From the NCBI RefSeq assembly GCF_042668085.1, contig NZ_JBHVBO010000042.1, positions 1 through 24,108 of the forward strand: DNA of 24,108 nt. The letters run 5' to 3'. The notes below the pieces were generated by a model that searched no databases, had not been told where the DNA came from, and saw only the letters and a list, made by a program, of their open reading frames with translations. Position numbers and translations under genes: made by a program. Within the stretch, counting starts at the first letter, position 1; every line of letters starts with the position of its first letter. Source of the stretch: Isoptericola sp042668085. GTDB lineage: Bacteria > Actinomycetota > Actinomycetes > Actinomycetales > Cellulomonadaceae. This document shows positions 20,911 through 24,108 of this stretch, piece by piece.

Positions 20911-21804
20911 ATGGCGATCAGCAGCGTGGAGGGCCCGGTCCGGGACGTCGTCGTCGGTGTCGACGGTTCGGAGGGCGGCTATCACGCGATGGCGTGGGCG
21001 GCGGGCGAGGCCGCGCGCCTGGCGGCGCGGCTCGTCGTCGTGCACGCCTACGCCCAGCCGGTCGGCCTCGGGGCGGTGACGGCGCCCCGCGGGCCGGACC
21101 TGAGGGCCGAGGCGCAGGCGCTGGTCGCGCGGTCCCGGGCCAGGTTCGAGCGCACGGCCCCGGTGCGGACGCCCGGGGCGTCGCCAGGCGACGTCGAGTT
21201 CGTCGCCGTGCGCGGCGACGCCTGCGCCGTCCTCGTGCACCACGCCCGCAGCGGCGCCGTCGTCGTGGTGGGACGCCGGGGCGTGGGCACGTTCGACAGG
21301 GTCCCCATGGGCTCGATCTCGTCCGCCGTGGCGGCGCTGGCGCCCGGCACGGTGGTCGTCGTGCCGCGGGCCGCCCGCGCCCAGGAGCCGCGCCGCGTCG
21401 TCGTCGCGGTGGATCCTCGCGACGCCTCCGACCGTGTGCTCGAGGCGGGGTTCGACGAGGCCGACCGCGCCGGCGTGCCCCTGACGGCGGCGCACGCGGC
21501 CGACGGGGGGATGTTCGCCGGTGCCACGGACGGCGACCTGGGGTGGCTGGAACGGTTGCGCGCCGAGGCGCGGGCCGACCTCGAGGCCCGGGTGGCGCGG
21601 TGGGGGGAGAAGTACCCCGCCGTCGGGTGGACGGTCGAGACACGTGGCGGCGTCGCGCCGGGCGCGCTGCTCGCCGCGCTGCGGTCGGACGACCTGGTGG
21701 TGACCGGTGGCCGCGCCGCCTCGCTGCAGGTCGGCCGCGTGCGCGGCGGGCCCGACCGGATCGTGCGCCACGCGCCGTGCGCGGTGTCGGTGGTGCACGG
21801 CTAG
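20911..21804 (+). CDS. Universal stress protein, two tandem USP domains
   Basis: Predicted cytosolic nucleotide-binding stress protein of 297 residues. ATG 20911 follows GGAGGAGG; an in-frame ATG... upstream extension from 20863 is less likely because of that ribosome site. Domain 1 (about 10-155) starts DVVVGVDGSEGGYHAMAWA and ends with the ATP-binding pattern GRRGVGTFDRVPMGS (G-x2-G-x9-G-S) then VVVVPRAA. Domain 2 (about 160-297) begins RRVVVAVDPRDASDRVLEAG. Its final loop (VTGGRAASLQVGRVRGGPDRIV) has lost the standard G-x2-G-x9-G-S/T spacing, so it may not bind ATP. Double-domain USPs are classical members of the DevR dormancy regulon in mycobacteria. The DosR-box-like site upstream and the divergent DevS-like kinase fit that role. 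Confidence 0.92.
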   Translation: MAISSVEGPVRDVVVGVDGSEGGYHAMAWAAGEAARLAARLVVVHAYAQPVGLGAVTAPRGPDLRAEAQALVARSRARFERTAPVRTPGASPGDVEFVAVRGDACAVLVHHARSGAVVVVGRRGVGTFDRVPMGSISSAVAALAPGTVVVVPRAARAQEPRRVVVAVDPRDASDRVLEAGFDEADRAGVPLTAAHAADGGMFAGATDGDLGWLERLRAEARADLEARVARWGEKYPAVGWTVETRGGVAPGALLAALRSDDLVVTGGRAASLQVGRVRGGPDRIVRHAPCAVSVVHG

Positions 21805-21850
21805 CTGCCGCCGCGCGCCCCTCGACTCCCCCGGCGGGCCGCGGCGGCAG
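21805..21850. terminator. Strong hairpin between convergent stress-protein and small-protein genes
   Basis: CTGCCGCCGCG (21805-21815) and CGCGGCGGCAG (21840-21850) pair perfectly, with an inner GCCC/GGGC extension. It begins immediately after the stress-protein stop and precedes the convergent stop at 21880. It probably ends transcription in one or both directions. Confidence 0.6.
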
Positions 21851-21879
21851 GGACCGTGCGGCACGGGGGAGTGCTGGTC

Positions 21880-22176
21880 TCAGGCGCTCAGCGAGCGCTG
21901 CGACCAGCTGGTCCCGAGGGCGCGCAGCACGTCGTGGGGGTCGCGCCGCGTCGCGTCCGTGTAGGCGCGCAGGGACATCACCGACGCCGTGAGCATGGTG
22001 GTGATCACCTCGCGCGCGAGCCGGGGGTCGGTGCTCGCCTCGTCGAGCAGCTCCTGCACGACGCGGGACCGGATGCCGAGGTCGGGTTCGGAGCACGCCG
22101 TGAGCAGGGCGATGGTCAGCGAGCCGGCGTCCGCGCCGGCGGTGCTCTCGCCAGCACCGGTGCTGTCAGTACCCAT
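21880..22176 (-). CDS. Small helical protein of unknown function
   Basis: Unrecognised 98-residue protein. The ATG at 22176 is preceded on its strand by GGAGGGG at good spacing. After a Gly/Ser/Thr/Ala-rich, probably disordered N-terminus (about 1-18), it is predicted helical: LTIALLTACSEPDLGIRSRV, then ELLDEASTDPRLAREVITTML and SVMSLRAYTDATRRDPHDVLRAL. There is no membrane segment, signal peptide or metal motif; the single Cys is isolated. The composition of helices with regularly spaced leucines suggests a small bundle or partner-binding protein. It is divergent from the secreted peptidase gene and convergent with the stress-protein gene. The ribosome site and non-random composition support coding. 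Function is unknown. Confidence 0.65.
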   Translation of the reverse strand: MGTDSTGAGESTAGADAGSLTIALLTACSEPDLGIRSRVVQELLDEASTDPRLAREVITTMLTASVMSLRAYTDATRRDPHDVLRALGTSWSQRSLSA

Positions 22177-22282
22177 GGCGTCCCCCTCCGCGGCCCGACG
22201 GGTTCCGGTCTACCGCACGGGGCGACGTCGCGCACCCGGACAGGCTTGCGGCGCGCCGACGGCAGGCGCAAGGATGCGCGCG

Positions 22283-24108
22283 ATGACCCCCTCGCCCGCG
22301 CCCCGCCGCCGTGCCGCTCCGCGCCCGCTGCCCGGTCCGCTCGGCGTCGCGGTCGGTGCCTGCCTGGCCGGCGCACTGCTGCTGGCGGGCCCCGCCGCCG
22401 TCGCCGACGAAGGGCTCACGGAGGAGTCGCACAGCCGGTACGTGCTGCGGGCGAAGGACACCGAGGTGCGGGCGACGACGACCACCACCATCGGCAACGT
22501 CACGCCCGACCGCGGGCTGACCTACTACTACTTCACGACCTACGCGATCGCCGTGCCGGCCGGGGCCGAGGACGTGCGCGCGACGAGCGGCGGCGCCGCC
22601 CTGCCGGTGCGGCTCGAGGCGACCGAGGACCCGAGCACCCGGTACGCCGTGGCGACGTTCGCGCCCCTGCGCTTCGGGCAGACCCGCACCATCGAGTGGA
22701 GCTTCGTCGTCCCGGGCGAGCCGGTGCGGTCGAAGGACTACACGCGGGTGGGCGAGGGCTTCGCGACGTTCGCGGCGTCGGGGGTGGGCGACGCCGGCCG
22801 GACGACGGTCGAGGTGGTGCTGCCGTCGTCGATGACGTTCGACGCGACGTCCGACGCGTTCACCCGGGAGCGGTCCGGCAAGACCACCACCTACACGGCC
22901 ACCGAGAACACGGACAAGGACGGCATCTGGGCGGTCGTCTCGGCGCGCGACCCGAAGAAGGCGGACGAGAAGGTCGTCGAGGTGGGCGGCACGACGCTCA
23001 CCCTCCAGAGCTTCCCGGGCGACGAGCGGTGGGCGGGGTTCGTCGCGAAGCGGCTGCAGCATGGCCTGCCCGTGCTGGAGGACCTCGTCGGGCGGCCGTG
23101 GCCGGGCGGGTTGGACACGATCCGCGAGGACGTGTCCCCGAAGGTGCTCGGCTACGCCTGGTTCGATGCCGACAACGACGAGATCGTCATCCCCGAGGAC
23201 CTCGACACCGCGACGCTGTACCACGAGCTCACCCACGCCTGGCTGAACCCGGACCGCCTCACCGGGAGGTGGCTGTCCGAGGGGATGACGGAGGTGGTGG
23301 CGCAGCGCGCGGTCGACCGGACGGGGGCGACGAGCGACCCGTGGTCGACGCCGGACCGCCACGGCGACGACGCCGTGCCGCTGTCGGCGTGGGACGCCCG
23401 CCCCGGCGAGCTGGACGAGGGCGCCGAGCAGTACGGGTACGCGGCGTCGTACACGGTGGTGCAGAAGCTGCTGGGCGGGCTCGACGACGACGCGTTCACC
23501 GCGGTGGTGTCGGCGGCGCAGTCGGGGGAGAGCGCGTACGAGCGCGCGGGGTCGCGGGACCAGAACTGGGGGCGCACGGACTGGCGACGCTTCCTCGACC
23601 TCGTGGAGGAGCGGGGCGGCGTCTCCGGAGCCCCGAAGGTGCTGCGCACCTGGGTGCTCGACGCCGAGCAGAGGGCCGCGCTGAAGCCCCGGGCCGCCGC
23701 GCGCGAGGCCTACGCGGCCCTCGACGACGCCGACGGTGCCTGGTCGCCGCCGCTCGGGCTGCGCACGGCCATGACCGACTGGGAGTTCGGCGAGGCGAAG
23801 GACGTGCGGGCGGCGCTCGACGGCGCCGCGCAGGGTGCCGGCGAGGTGCAGGCCGCGGCGGCCGCCGCGGGCGTGGAGGTGCCGGAGTCCGTGCGCGCGG
23901 CGTACGAGGGGGCGGCGGACGCCGACGGGTACGCGGAGCTCGCGACCCTGCTGCCGCGGGCCGCCGAGGTGACGACGCGCGTCGGCGAGGCCGACCGCGC
24001 GGCCGGGGCCGACCGCGACCCGGTGACGGAGCTCGGGGCCGCGGTGCTCGGCGTCGACCGGGCGGCCGAGCGGGCGCGGGACGACCTCGCCGCGGGCGAC
24101 CTGGACGC
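22283..24108 (+). CDS. Secreted gluzincin-like zinc metallopeptidase, 3'-truncated by window edge
   Basis: About 608 codons are visible and the frame is still open at the edge. I start at ATG 22283, eight bases after AAGGA; ATG 22274, three codons upstream, is an alternative. A signal peptide is clear: basic PRRRAAPRP, a hydrophobic stretch GVAVGACLAGALLLAGPAA, and likely cleavage after AVA (residue 41). A beta-rich domain follows (about 45-230), then the catalytic helix with H314, E315 and H318 (LYHELTHAWL). E333 in GRWLSEGMTEVV resembles the WLNEGFA segment of M1 aminopeptidases. Spacing is HExxH-x14-E, shorter than the x18 of M1, and no GxMEN motif precedes it. The C-terminal part is Ala-rich, possibly helical. 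It is a probable exported peptidase; substrate and membrane anchoring cannot be judged without the 3' end. Confidence 0.85.
   Translation, partial: MTPSPAPRRRAAPRPLPGPLGVAVGACLAGALLLAGPAAVADEGLTEESHSRYVLRAKDTEVRATTTTTIGNVTPDRGLTYYYFTTYAIAVPAGAEDVRATSGGAALPVRLEATEDPSTRYAVATFAPLRFGQTRTIEWSFVVPGEPVRSKDYTRVGEGFATFAASGVGDAGRTTVEVVLPSSMTFDATSDAFTRERSGKTTTYTATENTDKDGIWAVVSARDPKKADEKVVEVGGTTLTLQSFPGDERWAGFVAKRLQHGLPVLEDLVGRPWPGGLDTIREDVSPKVLGYAWFDADNDEIVIPEDLDTATLYHELTHAWLNPDRLTGRWLSEGMTEVVAQRAVDRTGATSDPWSTPDRHGDDAVPLSAWDARPGELDEGAEQYGYAASYTVVQKLLGGLDDDAFTAVVSAAQSGESAYERAGSRDQNWGRTDWRRFLDLVEERGGVSGAPKVLRTWVLDAEQRAALKPRAAAREAYAALDDADGAWSPPLGLRTAMTDWEFGEAKDVRAALDGAAQGAGEVQAAAAAAGVEVPESVRAAYEGAADADGYAELATLLPRAAEVTTRVGEADRAAGADRDPVTELGAAVLGVDRAAERARDDLAAGDLD

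Overview
The DNA is very GC-rich throughout, with almost exclusively G/C third positions, frequent GTG starts and long antisense shadow frames. Together with an F420-type nitroreductase-like protein, a DevR/DevS-like two-component pair and an intracellular glycosidase next to a sugar ABC importer, this points to an actinobacterium, plausibly of the Cellulomonas/Promicromonospora group. That placement is inference from style and gene content. I see no rRNA, tRNA, phage, IS element or CRISPR array.

Layout. 1-4516: two ABC sugar permeases (the first cut by the left edge), a strong hairpin, then a cytoplasmic GH3 glycosidase. The order resembles the bxlEFG-bxlA xylobiose locus of Streptomyces. 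4528-4980: a gene-free scar holding the 3' end of an aldo/keto reductase on the minus strand, abutting the 3' end of a TetR regulator on the plus strand. It looks like a deletion that removed the shared promoter and both N-termini of a divergent pair. 5000-8323: DUF385/F420-type oxidoreductase, GH35 beta-galactosidase, GNAT acetyltransferase. 8342-10260 (minus): two tandem aldo/keto reductases. 10388-13594: PfkB sugar kinase, SurE, then an overlapping pair of HTH regulator and cupin. 13551-15935 (minus): small membrane protein, 58-residue helical protein, aspartase. 16031-18333: FMN reductase, S4/Hsp15-like protein, membrane-dipeptidase family peptidase. 18390-21804: DevR-like regulator, a convergent DevS-like double-GAF kinase, and a universal stress protein divergent from the kinase. 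21880-24108: a small unknown protein and a secreted zinc-peptidase-like protein cut by the right edge.

Two themes stand out. First, at least nine genes carry a TANNNT hexamer ending 6-7 bases before the start codon, the arrangement of leaderless actinobacterial transcripts. This also decides several starts. Second, the DevR/DevS/stress-protein block looks like a small gas- or redox-sensing regulon. The kinase keeps the His and Tyr that correspond to the haem ligand and distal Tyr of mycobacterial DevS, and the kinase/stress-protein intergenic region has a DosR-box-like site. Unusually, regulator and kinase genes are convergent and overlap by 46 bases.

Most functional calls rest on motifs read by eye. 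Substrates of the transporter, glycosidases, reductases and PfkB kinase are not determined by the sequence.
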